Positions 42,461-51,650 of a DNA stretch of 64,000 nucleotides are shown piece after piece. The DNA lies in contig CANNFM010000003.1 of assembly GCA_947503835.1 (NCBI GenBank), positions 310,001 through 374,000 of the forward strand, in the 5' to 3' direction. Under the pieces are notes generated by a model. The model searched no databases, was not told the origin of the DNA, and worked only from the letters and a program-made list of their open reading frames with translations. A program made the translations under genes and the position numbers. Positions within the stretch are counted from its first letter, which is position 1; the number at the start of each line of letters is the position of its first letter. The stretch is from an uncultured Aquimarina sp. GTDB taxonomy: Bacteria; Bacteroidota; Bacteroidia; Flavobacteriales; Flavobacteriaceae.

Positions 42461-44716
42461 ATGCAATTCAATAAGATATACATATTTGCAATCATAGTTG
42501 TTTTTACATATTCTTGTAAACAAGAAGGCAACGAAAGTACTGTTTTAGAAGAACAATTTACTTCTTATGTAAATACATTTATTGGTACAGATGGCCCGGG
42601 GAACACTTATCCCGGAGCGACACTTCCTTTTGGTATGGTGCAGTTAAGTCCAGATATAGGAATCCCAGGTTGGGATAGAATAGCTGGGTATTTTTATAAA
42701 GATTCTATAATTACCGGCTTTTCTCATACACACTTATCAGGAACAGGAGCAGGGGATTTATATGATATCCTGGTCATGCCTACCAATAGTAAATTTTCAA
42801 AAAAAATAAAAGAGAATAACTATAAACCATTTTCAAGTTATAGTCACGGTAAAGAGTCAGCTACACCAGGATATTATACAGTCGATTTATTGGATTACGG
42901 TATAAAAGCAGAGCTTACTGCAACAGATAGAGTAGGTATACATCGGTACACTTTTCCAAAAGATTCACTCACGGCTATCCATGTAGATCTTGGGTATGCC
43001 ATAAATTGGGATAAACCAACAGACACTTATATAGAAAAGATAAATGATTCTACTCTACAAGGATATCGTATGTCTACAGGTTGGGCAAAAGATCAACGCG
43101 TGTATTTTGTGATGCAATTTTCAAAACCTTTTAAAGAATATTCGGTATTTAAAGATGATACGATTGCTTCCCTTCCCGTGCAAGGAGTAAATACTAAAAT
43201 TGTTTTACGCTATACTACTTCCGAAGGAGAACAAATTGTTATTAAAACGGGACTTTCAACAGCTGGTTTTGAAGGAGCCAAAGCTTCATTGAAACAAGAA
43301 ACAGATGATTTTAATTTTGATTTGTATAAAGAAAAGGCAAAGAAAGCATGGGAAAAAGAACTACAAAAAATTAAAATAACGACATTAAATAAGGATAAGA
43401 AAATTATTTTTTATACCATGATGTATCAATCTATGCTAGCACCAACATTACTGAGTGACCCTAACGGTGATTATAAGGGAGCAAATGATACTATTGCCAA
43501 TGCCAAAGGATTTAAGCGATACGATACATTTTCTTTATGGGATACCTTTCGAGCAGCACATCCATTATATACGATAATTCAGCAAGAACGGGTGCCAGAT
43601 ATGATACGATCATTAGTAGCACATTATCAAGAAACAGGAATATTACCCGTATGGTCGATGCAAGGCAATGAAACTAATATGATGATTGGATATCATGCTG
43701 TCCCTGTCATTGTAGATGCTTATTTTAAAGGTTTTGAATTTGATGCCGAATTAGCTTATAAAGCTTGTAAAGAAAGTGCAATGGTCAATGACAGGCAAAT
43801 AGATATTTATAAAGATTTAGGGTACATCCCGGTAAGCGAACATCATGAAAATTGGTCAGTTTCTAAAACGATGGAGTATGCTTATGATGATTGGTGTATT
43901 GCAATGTTCGCTAAAGATTTAGGAAATGAGGAAGACTATACATATTTTATGAAACGCTCCCAGAACTGGAAAAATATATATAACGATAAGAGATCCTGGT
44001 TGCAGCCTAAAGATAGTTTAGGAAATTTTATAGAGCCTTTTATACCAAAAGAATATACACCTTATTTCTGTGAAAGTAATGCTTGGCAATATTATTGGTT
44101 TGTGCCCCAGGATATAGAAGGATTAATCAAGAAAACAGGAGGGAAAGAACGATTTGCTCAAAAATTAGATTCTATGTTTTCTTACGAATCCGTACCTGGA
44201 GATAAACTACCAATATTCAGTACCGGAATGATAGGGCAATATGCACATGGTAATGAGCCTAGCCATCATGTGGCATATCTGTATAATTATGTAAATCAAC
44301 CTTCAAAAACACAAGAACTAACCCGAAAAATAGTAGAGGAACAATATAAAAATGAACCCAATGGGCATTGTGGTAATGAAGATTGTGGGCAAATGTCATC
44401 CTGGTATATCTTTAGTGCACTTGGGTTTTATCCTGTAAATCCAGCACAAGGAGTCTATCATTTGGGAGCTCCATTATTTGAAAAATCAGAAATAACGCTG
44501 CCCAATGGCAAAACATTCACCTGTATTGCAAACAATAGCTCTGATCAAAATAAATATGTGAAAAACATAACACTTAATGGAAAACCACTTCATAAAATAT
44601 TTATAGAACATAAAGAAATAATGAATGGAGGTATTCTTGAATTTGAAATGAGTCCTACTCCAAATGATTCATTGTTTATAAAAGCCGAAGTACCACAACC
44701 AAACAAAATATATTGA
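42461..44716 (+). CDS. GH92 alpha-mannosidase lipoprotein (copy 2)
   Basis: A 751-residue GH92 enzyme with a lipobox (VFTYSC, Cys19). It opens with YVNTFIGTDGPGNTYPGAT, and the catalytic half has QYAHGNEPSHHVAYLY and GNEDCGQMSSW (638-648). Its general-acid loop reads ESNAWQYYW (Glu538), in place of the usual EGN, a change not shared by the other three copies. It is clearly closest to copy 1 in overall layout. The glycosylasparaginase gene starts two bases after its stop. It is probably an exo-alpha-mannosidase of the full-motif group, but its precise linkage is not predictable here. Confidence 0.9.
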   Translation: MQFNKIYIFAIIVVFTYSCKQEGNESTVLEEQFTSYVNTFIGTDGPGNTYPGATLPFGMVQLSPDIGIPGWDRIAGYFYKDSIITGFSHTHLSGTGAGDLYDILVMPTNSKFSKKIKENNYKPFSSYSHGKESATPGYYTVDLLDYGIKAELTATDRVGIHRYTFPKDSLTAIHVDLGYAINWDKPTDTYIEKINDSTLQGYRMSTGWAKDQRVYFVMQFSKPFKEYSVFKDDTIASLPVQGVNTKIVLRYTTSEGEQIVIKTGLSTAGFEGAKASLKQETDDFNFDLYKEKAKKAWEKELQKIKITTLNKDKKIIFYTMMYQSMLAPTLLSDPNGDYKGANDTIANAKGFKRYDTFSLWDTFRAAHPLYTIIQQERVPDMIRSLVAHYQETGILPVWSMQGNETNMMIGYHAVPVIVDAYFKGFEFDAELAYKACKESAMVNDRQIDIYKDLGYIPVSEHHENWSVSKTMEYAYDDWCIAMFAKDLGNEEDYTYFMKRSQNWKNIYNDKRSWLQPKDSLGNFIEPFIPKEYTPYFCESNAWQYYWFVPQDIEGLIKKTGGKERFAQKLDSMFSYESVPGDKLPIFSTGMIGQYAHGNEPSHHVAYLYNYVNQPSKTQELTRKIVEEQYKNEPNGHCGNEDCGQMSSWYIFSALGFYPVNPAQGVYHLGAPLFEKSEITLPNGKTFTCIANNSSDQNKYVKNITLNGKPLHKIFIEHKEIMNGGILEFEMSPTPNDSLFIKAEVPQPNKIY

Positions 44717-44718
44717 TC

Positions 44719-45714
44719 ATGATACACAATCATCTATATAGTTTCATTCTTTTACTTTTATTTGCCTTAGGATGCAATACTAAAGAAGCTCCCGAAAATA
44801 AGGCTAAAGAAGAAACAACCTCAAAAGAGGTTATAAAACCTATAGTAATCTCTACCTGGAATCATGGTGTTCCTGCTAATGAAGTAGCTTGGAGTATTTT
44901 GAATAAAGGAGGTAGTGCCCTTGATGCGGTTGAGCAAGGTGTACGAACAGCCGAAGCAAACCCAGAGGTACAAACTGTAGGATTAGGAGGTTTTCCGGAT
45001 CGAGAAGGAAATGTAACACTCGATGCTTGTATTATGGATCACAATAGTAATTGTGGATCGGTGTCTTTTCTACAACATATTAAGCATCCTATCTCTGTAG
45101 CAAGAAAAGTAATGGAAGAAACCCCACATATTATGCTAACCGGAGAAGGAGCATTACAATTTGCTTTAGAACAGGGTTTTAAAAAAGAAGAATTATTGAC
45201 TCCAGCATCAAAAAAAGCATATGAAGATTGGTTGCAGAAATCAAATTATAAACCTGTAATCAATGTAGAAAATCATGATACGATAAGTATGCTGGCGCTG
45301 GATGAAGATGGTAATCTATCGGGAGCATGTACTACAAGTGGGGCGGCTTGGAAAATGCATGGCAGAGTAGGAGACTCCCCAATAATTGGAGCCGGGTTAT
45401 TTTTAGATAATGAAGTTGGAGCTGCGGCTGCAACGGGATTAGGTGAGGCTGTTATCAGAACTGCAGGAAGCGCGATGGTAGTAGAATTAATGAGGCAAGG
45501 AAAATCACCATATGAAGCTTGTAAAGAAGTAGTAGAACGAATTTATAAAGTGCATAAAAATCATTCAGATTTAGAATATTTACAAGTCGGATTTATAGCA
45601 TTAAATAAAAATGGAGAATATGGCTCTTATTGCTTACGTCCTGGATTTAATTTTGCTGTAAAAAATGCTATAGTAAATAATGAATTAGTAGATGCCGATT
45701 TTAAAATGAAATAA
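44719..45714 (+). CDS. Glycosylasparaginase (N4-(beta-GlcNAc)-L-asparaginase) lipoprotein
   Basis: This 331-residue Ntn-hydrolase of the asparaginase-2 family cleaves the GlcNAc-Asn bond left after glycan and peptide trimming. It has a lipobox (LLFALGC). Motifs match the bacterial glycosylasparaginase: TVGLGGFPDREGNVTLDACI; the autocleavage site NHDTISML with nucleophile Thr188; then GACTTSGAAWKMHGRVGDSP and GAAAATGLGEAVIRT for substrate contacts. The chain should self-cleave before Thr188 into alpha and beta subunits. I use the ATG at 44719; the TTG six bases earlier overlaps the upstream stop. Presence in a mannosidase locus strongly suggests use of N-glycopeptides. Confidence 0.85.
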   Translation: MIHNHLYSFILLLLFALGCNTKEAPENKAKEETTSKEVIKPIVISTWNHGVPANEVAWSILNKGGSALDAVEQGVRTAEANPEVQTVGLGGFPDREGNVTLDACIMDHNSNCGSVSFLQHIKHPISVARKVMEETPHIMLTGEGALQFALEQGFKKEELLTPASKKAYEDWLQKSNYKPVINVENHDTISMLALDEDGNLSGACTTSGAAWKMHGRVGDSPIIGAGLFLDNEVGAAAATGLGEAVIRTAGSAMVVELMRQGKSPYEACKEVVERIYKVHKNHSDLEYLQVGFIALNKNGEYGSYCLRPGFNFAVKNAIVNNELVDADFKMK

Positions 45715-45720
45715 GAATTA

Positions 45721-46710
45721 ATGAGTACACATAAAATTTCATATCCAATAAAATTTGAGCCTATTCTAAAAGAAAAAGTATGGGGAGGTAATAAATTAAT
45801 TACACGGTTCAATAAAAAGTCTTCAAAAGATAATATTGGTGAAAGTTGGGAGATATCTGATGTAGAAGGGGATGAATCTATAGTGTCAAATGGTAGACTC
45901 AAGGGTAAAACATTATCTGAGATTTTAATAGAGTATAAAGAACAACTTGTAGGAGAACATGTATATAAGCAATTTAAGAACAAGTTTCCTTTATTGATTA
46001 AATTCATTGATGCAAAAGAACCTTTAAGTATTCAGGTGCATCCTAATGATCAATTAGCTTTAGAACGACACAATTCTTTTGGAAAAACTGAAATGTGGTA
46101 CATTATGGATGCAGAAGAAGATGGTAGTTTAATAGTAGGATTTAAAAAAGATACTAATACATCAGAATACCTTGAGCATCTGAAACAAAAAACTTTAATT
46201 GAAATTCTTAATGAAGATAAAGTGACAGAGGGAGATGTATATTTTATCCCAACAGGAAGAGTACATGCTATAGGTGCAGGTGTTATGTTAGCCGAAATTC
46301 AACAAACAAGCGATATAACGTATAGGATTTATGACTGGGATAGACCCGATAAAGAAGGTGACCTAAGAGAGTTGCATACCGATTTAGCATTAGATGCTAT
46401 AGATTATAGCTCGCAGGAAACCTATAAATTATTATCTGTAGCAACAGATAATGAAACTATAGAACTAGTAAGTTGCGAGTGTTTTACAACCAATCAATTA
46501 ACGATTAATCATAACGAATATATAGCTAAGAATGACAAAGATTCATTTATGATATACATGTGTGTCAGTGGAGCATGTATCATTGGATATGATAGCGGGA
46601 TGGAAGAAAATTTAGAACAAGGTCAAACTATTTTGATTCCTGCTGCTTTAAAAAACTATTCGATTCATACTAAGAATGAAGCTAAGCTACTTGAAGTATA
46701 TATTAAGTAA
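45721..46710 (+). CDS. manA: Mannose-6-phosphate isomerase, class I
   Basis: The 329-residue cytoplasmic zinc enzyme converts mannose-6-phosphate to fructose-6-phosphate, feeding mannose to glycolysis. Evidence is the cupin fold with KFEPILKEKVWGG at the N-terminus, the zinc-site segments SIQVHPNDQLA and GKTEMWYI, and the signature GRVHAIGAGVMLAEIQQTSD. ITYRIYDWDR follows it. The gene starts six bases after the glycosylasparaginase stop. It gives the locus its own exit to central metabolism. No mannokinase is in the window, so the phosphate must come from GH130 products after mutase action or from a kinase elsewhere. Confidence 0.9.
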   Translation: MSTHKISYPIKFEPILKEKVWGGNKLITRFNKKSSKDNIGESWEISDVEGDESIVSNGRLKGKTLSEILIEYKEQLVGEHVYKQFKNKFPLLIKFIDAKEPLSIQVHPNDQLALERHNSFGKTEMWYIMDAEEDGSLIVGFKKDTNTSEYLEHLKQKTLIEILNEDKVTEGDVYFIPTGRVHAIGAGVMLAEIQQTSDITYRIYDWDRPDKEGDLRELHTDLALDAIDYSSQETYKLLSVATDNETIELVSCECFTTNQLTINHNEYIAKNDKDSFMIYMCVSGACIIGYDSGMEENLEQGQTILIPAALKNYSIHTKNEAKLLEVYIK

Positions 46711-46750
46711 AAAGATAGGGTAAGACTAATTTGGGATAAATTCATATAAA

Positions 46751-49090
46751 ATGATAAAAAACGTAGATATATTACAATTGTTTATAGTTCTTTTACTCTT
46801 TTCTTGTAAGCAAAAAAAACAAATCCAAACTTCCGTAAAACAAAGTAATACGACTGAAAATCTGACGGATTATGTAAATCCACTTATGGGAACAGATTCT
46901 GCCTTTGATTTGTCGAATGGTAATACCTACCCCGCTATTGCAACACCTTGGGGGATGAATTTTTGGACTCCCATGACTTCAAAAATGGGAGATGGCTGGA
47001 CCTATAAATATGATGAAAACAAAATTAGAGGTATAAAACAAACCCATCAACCTAGCCCATGGATTAATGATTATGCGGCATTCTCATTAATGGCAGTAAC
47101 AGGAGATCTGAAATATAAAGAAGAAGAGAGAGCTTCCTGGTTTTCTCATAAAGCAGAAACCGTTAAACCACATCATTACAAGGTGTATTTGGCAGATTAC
47201 GATGTGACTGCAGAGGTTACACCAACTGAGCGAGCGGCACATTTTAAGTTTACCTTTCCAGAAGCAAAACAATCCTATATCATGTTAGATGCTTTTTTTA
47301 AAGGATCTATGGTAAAGATTATACCCGAAGAACGAAAAATCATTGGTTATTGCCGAAACAACAGCGGTGGTGTTCCAGATAATTTTCATAATTACTTTGT
47401 GGCAGAATTTGATAAGGATTTTGAAATCAATCATACATGGGGAGATGAATGGAAATTGGTTGAGAATTCGACAGAAAACAAAGGAGAACATGTAGGAGCT
47501 ATTATTGGATTTAAAACTAAAAAAGGAGAGACGGTTCATGTAAAAGTAGCATCCTCATTTATCAGCCCAAAACAGGCTCAGTTAAACTTGGATAGGGAAA
47601 TTGGTAATGACACATTTAATGAAACCTTTGGAAAAGCAAAAAATGCTTGGGAAAAAGAATTAAGCAGAATTCAAATTGAGGACGATAATCTGGATCATAT
47701 CAAGACCTTTTATTCTTGCCTGTATAGAGTACTGCTTTTTCCACGTAAGTTTTATGAGTTCAACGAAAAAAATGAAGTAGTACATTATAGTCCATATAAC
47801 GGAAAAGTGTTACCGGGATATATGTTTACTGATAATGGTTTTTGGGATACATTTAGAGCAGTATTTCCTTTTTTCAATATGATGTATCCTGAATTAAATG
47901 GTCATATTATGGAAGGTCTCGCAAATACATACAAAGAATCGGGATGGCTTCCTGAGTGGGCAAGCCCTGGACATCGGGATTGTATGATAGGTTCTAACTC
48001 AGCACCAATTGTTGCAGATGCATTTCTGAAAGGAATACCCAACATAGATGCTGAAACTTTATTTGAAGCAATATTAAAAAATGCAACGACTTCCGAAGAT
48101 CGCCCATTATCTAATGGCAATGTCATACGTTCGGTAGGAAGAGAAGGAGTAGATTATTACAATAAATTGGGGTATGTTCCTTATGATGTAAAAATCAATG
48201 AAAATGCTGCACGAACCTTAGAATATGCGTATGCCGATTTTACTATTGCTAAGATGGCAGAAAAATTAGGGAAACAACAGCTTGCAGATACATTTTATAA
48301 AAGATCTTATAACTATAAGAATTTGTTCGATCCCTCAACAAAACTAATGCGAGGGAAAAATAAAGATGGTAGCTTTCAAACTCCGTTTAATCCTCTAAAA
48401 TGGGGAGATGCTTTTACCGAAGGAAATAGCTTACATTATACCTGGTCCGTTTTTCATGATATAGAAGGATTGATTCAATTAATGGGAGGAAAATCTGAAT
48501 TTGAGAAGCAATTAGATCGTGTGTTCACGATGCCGCCGGATTTTGATGCTTCATACTATGGATTTACAATTCATGAGATCCGCGAAATGCAAATTGTTAA
48601 TATGGGAAACTATGCACATGGTAATCAACCCATTCAACATATGATTTACCTGTATAATTATGCTAATGCCGCATACAAAACTCAGGAGAAGGTTAGAGAA
48701 GTAATGGCCAAATTGTATACCGCAACACCAGACGGATATTGTGGAGATGAGGATAATGGACAAACGTCTGCGTGGTATGTTTTTAGTGCCTTAGGATTTT
48801 ATCCGGTGACTCCAGGAGTGAATCAATATGTAATCGGGAGTCCGCTATTTCAAAAAGCAACAATTCTATTAGAGAATGGAAATGAATTTGTAATCAATGC
48901 TCCCGATAATGCCAAAGAGAATGTATACATCCAATCAGCATCCTTAAACGCCAAAACGTATGATAACAGTTATCTGAGTTTTGAAACAATTCAGCAAGGT
49001 GGAGAACTAGATTTTGTGATGAGAAATAAACCTAATAAAGATTGGGCAAGTACAGATGATGCTGTACCATATTCATTGAGTAAAGAATAA
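46751..49090 (+). CDS. GH92 alpha-mannosidase lipoprotein (copy 3, divergent)
   Basis: A 779-residue GH92 protein with a lipobox (LLLFSC, Cys19). It opens TDYVNPLMGTDSAF and lacks the GHGHTYPGAT signature of copies 1 and 2. Other divergent sites are EGNSLHYTW (Glu557) for the acid loop, NYAHGNQPIQHMIYLY where copies 1 and 2 have GNEPSHH, and GDEDNGQTSAW (665-675). The likely catalytic Glu and Asp are kept, so it should be active, but subsite residues differ, which in this family is linked with altered linkage preference. Twelve bases separate its stop from copy 4. Confidence 0.85.
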   Translation: MIKNVDILQLFIVLLLFSCKQKKQIQTSVKQSNTTENLTDYVNPLMGTDSAFDLSNGNTYPAIATPWGMNFWTPMTSKMGDGWTYKYDENKIRGIKQTHQPSPWINDYAAFSLMAVTGDLKYKEEERASWFSHKAETVKPHHYKVYLADYDVTAEVTPTERAAHFKFTFPEAKQSYIMLDAFFKGSMVKIIPEERKIIGYCRNNSGGVPDNFHNYFVAEFDKDFEINHTWGDEWKLVENSTENKGEHVGAIIGFKTKKGETVHVKVASSFISPKQAQLNLDREIGNDTFNETFGKAKNAWEKELSRIQIEDDNLDHIKTFYSCLYRVLLFPRKFYEFNEKNEVVHYSPYNGKVLPGYMFTDNGFWDTFRAVFPFFNMMYPELNGHIMEGLANTYKESGWLPEWASPGHRDCMIGSNSAPIVADAFLKGIPNIDAETLFEAILKNATTSEDRPLSNGNVIRSVGREGVDYYNKLGYVPYDVKINENAARTLEYAYADFTIAKMAEKLGKQQLADTFYKRSYNYKNLFDPSTKLMRGKNKDGSFQTPFNPLKWGDAFTEGNSLHYTWSVFHDIEGLIQLMGGKSEFEKQLDRVFTMPPDFDASYYGFTIHEIREMQIVNMGNYAHGNQPIQHMIYLYNYANAAYKTQEKVREVMAKLYTATPDGYCGDEDNGQTSAWYVFSALGFYPVTPGVNQYVIGSPLFQKATILLENGNEFVINAPDNAKENVYIQSASLNAKTYDNSYLSFETIQQGGELDFVMRNKPNKDWASTDDAVPYSLSKE

Positions 49091-49101
49091 CGGATTAAGA
49101 A

Positions 49102-51420
49102 ATGAACTTTATTATTTCAAAAGAGAATTATATACTTAAGCTATTAGTTGTAGCTTTAATTACCTTTTCTTCTTGCCAAAAAGAAGGTGATAAAGAAAAA
49201 ATAGAAGAAGAACCATCTCCAAAGATCCTCAAAAAGGATTTCACACAATTTGTAAATCCGTTTATAGGAACCTCAAATTTTGGCACAACTAACCCAGGGC
49301 CGATAGCAGTTCGTGGGATGGTAAATGTATCTCCCTTCAATGTTGCTGGTAAACAAAACGAACCCTTAGAAAAAGATAGTCGTTGGTTATCTACACCATA
49401 CGTTCATGAGAATACATTTTTAACAGGATTTAGTCATGTAAATCTTAGTGGAGTAGGCTGCCCAGAATTAGGTGTCATTCTGGCGATGCCAACCACAGGA
49501 AAGATAGAAACAAATCATTTAGTGTATGGATCCACATATTCCAACGAAGTTTCAGAAGTGGGATATTATGGTAATACACTAGATAAATATGGAATTAAAG
49601 TAGAAACAACTGCAACTACCAGAGTAGGAGTAAGTACCTATTCTTTTCCGAAAGGAGAAGCTAATATTCTGCTTAATTTAGGATTAGGACTTACGAATGA
49701 ACAGGGAGGGATGATAAAAGTAGTCTCTCCGACCGAAATAGAAGGAATACGTTCTGTGGGGTCATTCTGTTATTACAAACCAGAAGAAGGGTATCCGGTT
49801 TATTTTGTTGCTAAGTTTTCAAAACCAGCAGATGAATTTGGCGTTTGGAAAAAACCAACTAAATATAAAGGAGTAGAAGCCGAATGGATGGAAAGTTATA
49901 ATGGAAAGCAAAGAATAAAGAAAGGATTTACCAAAGAAGTTACAGGCGATAGTATCGGGGGGTATATGAGATATCATTTTGAAACTCCCACACAAGTAGA
50001 AATGAAAATAGGAGTATCCTATGTAAGTATAAAAAATGCTCGTGAGAATCTTGAAAAAGAAACTTCAGATAAAACATTTAACCAAATCAGACAGGAAACC
50101 AGACAATACTGGAATGAGTATCTATCAAAAATAGAAGTAGAAGGAGGAAAAGAAGATGATAAAATAAAATTCTACACAGCATTGTATCATACCCTGATAC
50201 ATCCTAATATCTTAAATGATGTGAATGGCGAATATCCGAAAATGAAAACCAGGGAGACGTTAAAAACTAAGAATACTCGATATACGGTTTTTTCGCTTTG
50301 GGATACGTATAGAAATTTACATCAGCTAATGAGCCTGGTATATCCAAAACAACAATCGGATATGGTTAAAAGTATGTTGCAAATCTATGATGAAACTGGT
50401 TGGCTTCCAAAATGGGAATTAAATGCTACAGAAACGACTACTATGGTGGGAGACCCTGCAGGAATTATCATAGCAGATACCTACCTAAGAGGAATTAAAG
50501 ATTTTGATGTCAAAAAAGCATATAGAGCAATGCTGAAAAGCGCAGATCAATTAGATGATAATCCATTACGCCCGGGAATCAAGGACTATATAGGAAAAGG
50601 ATATCTCACCACAAAAACTACCAATAGTGGTTCAGTATCAACAACACAAGAATATAATATTACTGATTTTGCTATCGCACAACTAGCAAAAGAATTAGGA
50701 GAAGAAGAGGATTACCAACGATTTTCAAAACGCTCACTATCCTATAGAAAGCTTTTTGATAAAGAATTTAATCTATTACGACCCAAAAATGATGATGGAA
50801 GCTGGTTATCTCCTTATAATCCCAATACAGGAGCAAATTTTGTGAAAAACTTAGGTTTTATAGAAGGGAATGCCTGGCAATATACCTTTATGGTATCTCA
50901 TGATATAGAAGGTTTAAAAAACCTTATGGGAGGAGATCGGGCTTTTCTAGAGCAACTACAAAAAGTTTTTGATAATAAACAATATGATATGGCTAATGAG
51001 CCCGATATAGCGTACCCATTTTTATTCAATTATGTTAAGGGCGAAGAATGGCGAACACAAAAAACTGTACATACGTTATTAGACGCATACTATAAGAATA
51101 CTCCAGATGGTTTACCTGGCAATGATGATACAGGGACTATGTCGGCTTGGGCGATATTTTCTATGATGGGTTTATATCCAATTACACCTGCAAAACCAGT
51201 GTATACATTTTGTAAACCAAAATTTGATAAGGTGATCATTCATTTGAATAGTGAATACTATAAAAACAACACATTAATCATTACTACAAATAACTCCAGT
51301 ACAGGAAAATTTATAGATGTTATAAAAATTGGAGATGAGGTATACAACGACTTCTTTATTTCTCATGAACAACTTTTAAATTCAAAACGAATAAATTTTC
51401 AAGTCAAAGAATCAAAGTAA
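49102..51420 (+). CDS. GH92 alpha-mannosidase lipoprotein (copy 4, divergent)
   Basis: The 772-residue GH92 protein has a lipobox-like ALITFSSC (Cys25). It opens QFVNPFIGTSNFGTTNPGPI. The acid loop is EGNAWQYTF (Glu588); the usual AHGNEP segment is MANEPDIAYPFLFNY, and the base motif reads GNDDTGTMSAW (673-683), with Asp replacing Glu beside the likely catalytic Asp. It therefore belongs to a different branch from copies 1-3. Its substrate may be another alpha-mannosyl linkage or a phosphomannosyl cap; no direct evidence exists here. A 230-base gap with an 18-base palindrome follows, before SusC. Confidence 0.85.
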   Translation: MNFIISKENYILKLLVVALITFSSCQKEGDKEKIEEEPSPKILKKDFTQFVNPFIGTSNFGTTNPGPIAVRGMVNVSPFNVAGKQNEPLEKDSRWLSTPYVHENTFLTGFSHVNLSGVGCPELGVILAMPTTGKIETNHLVYGSTYSNEVSEVGYYGNTLDKYGIKVETTATTRVGVSTYSFPKGEANILLNLGLGLTNEQGGMIKVVSPTEIEGIRSVGSFCYYKPEEGYPVYFVAKFSKPADEFGVWKKPTKYKGVEAEWMESYNGKQRIKKGFTKEVTGDSIGGYMRYHFETPTQVEMKIGVSYVSIKNARENLEKETSDKTFNQIRQETRQYWNEYLSKIEVEGGKEDDKIKFYTALYHTLIHPNILNDVNGEYPKMKTRETLKTKNTRYTVFSLWDTYRNLHQLMSLVYPKQQSDMVKSMLQIYDETGWLPKWELNATETTTMVGDPAGIIIADTYLRGIKDFDVKKAYRAMLKSADQLDDNPLRPGIKDYIGKGYLTTKTTNSGSVSTTQEYNITDFAIAQLAKELGEEEDYQRFSKRSLSYRKLFDKEFNLLRPKNDDGSWLSPYNPNTGANFVKNLGFIEGNAWQYTFMVSHDIEGLKNLMGGDRAFLEQLQKVFDNKQYDMANEPDIAYPFLFNYVKGEEWRTQKTVHTLLDAYYKNTPDGLPGNDDTGTMSAWAIFSMMGLYPITPAKPVYTFCKPKFDKVIIHLNSEYYKNNTLIITTNNSSTGKFIDVIKIGDEVYNDFFISHEQLLNSKRINFQVKESK

Positions 51421-51591
51421 TTCTTCGACTACAGGACCAATATAAAAGTGTTAAATATCCAGCTTTTAATGTTAAAGAATTTAAAAACTTTACACATCAA
51501 ACGTTTTCGAAATCATGTTCTTTAACTTTTCAGCATTGTCATTGATCGAAAAACTTTCCAAAAAGTTAATGATATTATAACATTTATGTTA

Positions 51592-51609
51592 AGGTTTATT
51601 AATAAACCT
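51592..51609. promoter_or_regulatory. 18-base perfect palindrome upstream of SusC
   Basis: AGGTTTATTAATAAACCT is fully symmetric and sits 41 bases before the SusC ATG (51651), in a 230-base gap after the fourth GH92 gene. A second inverted repeat (AACTTT, CCAA, AAAGTT) lies just upstream. No T-run follows the palindrome, so an operator site is likelier than a terminator. Similar half-sites (AGGTTT, AAACCT) with a shorter spacer occur before GH130 at 39028-39042. Confidence 0.4.
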
Positions 51610-51650
51610 GGGAAACAGAAATCAACTTAATGTAAATTAAATAAACAAAT

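Noticed and set aside
45627..46007. 126-residue minus-strand frame across glycosylasparaginase and manA
   Set aside because: Spans the junction of two well-supported plus-strand genes, with no recognisable domain.
32405..51420. GH92 copies as recent tandem duplications
   Set aside because: Although in one locus, the four differ in key motifs and overall sequence and are split by other genes, so they are old paralogs, not a fresh repeat.
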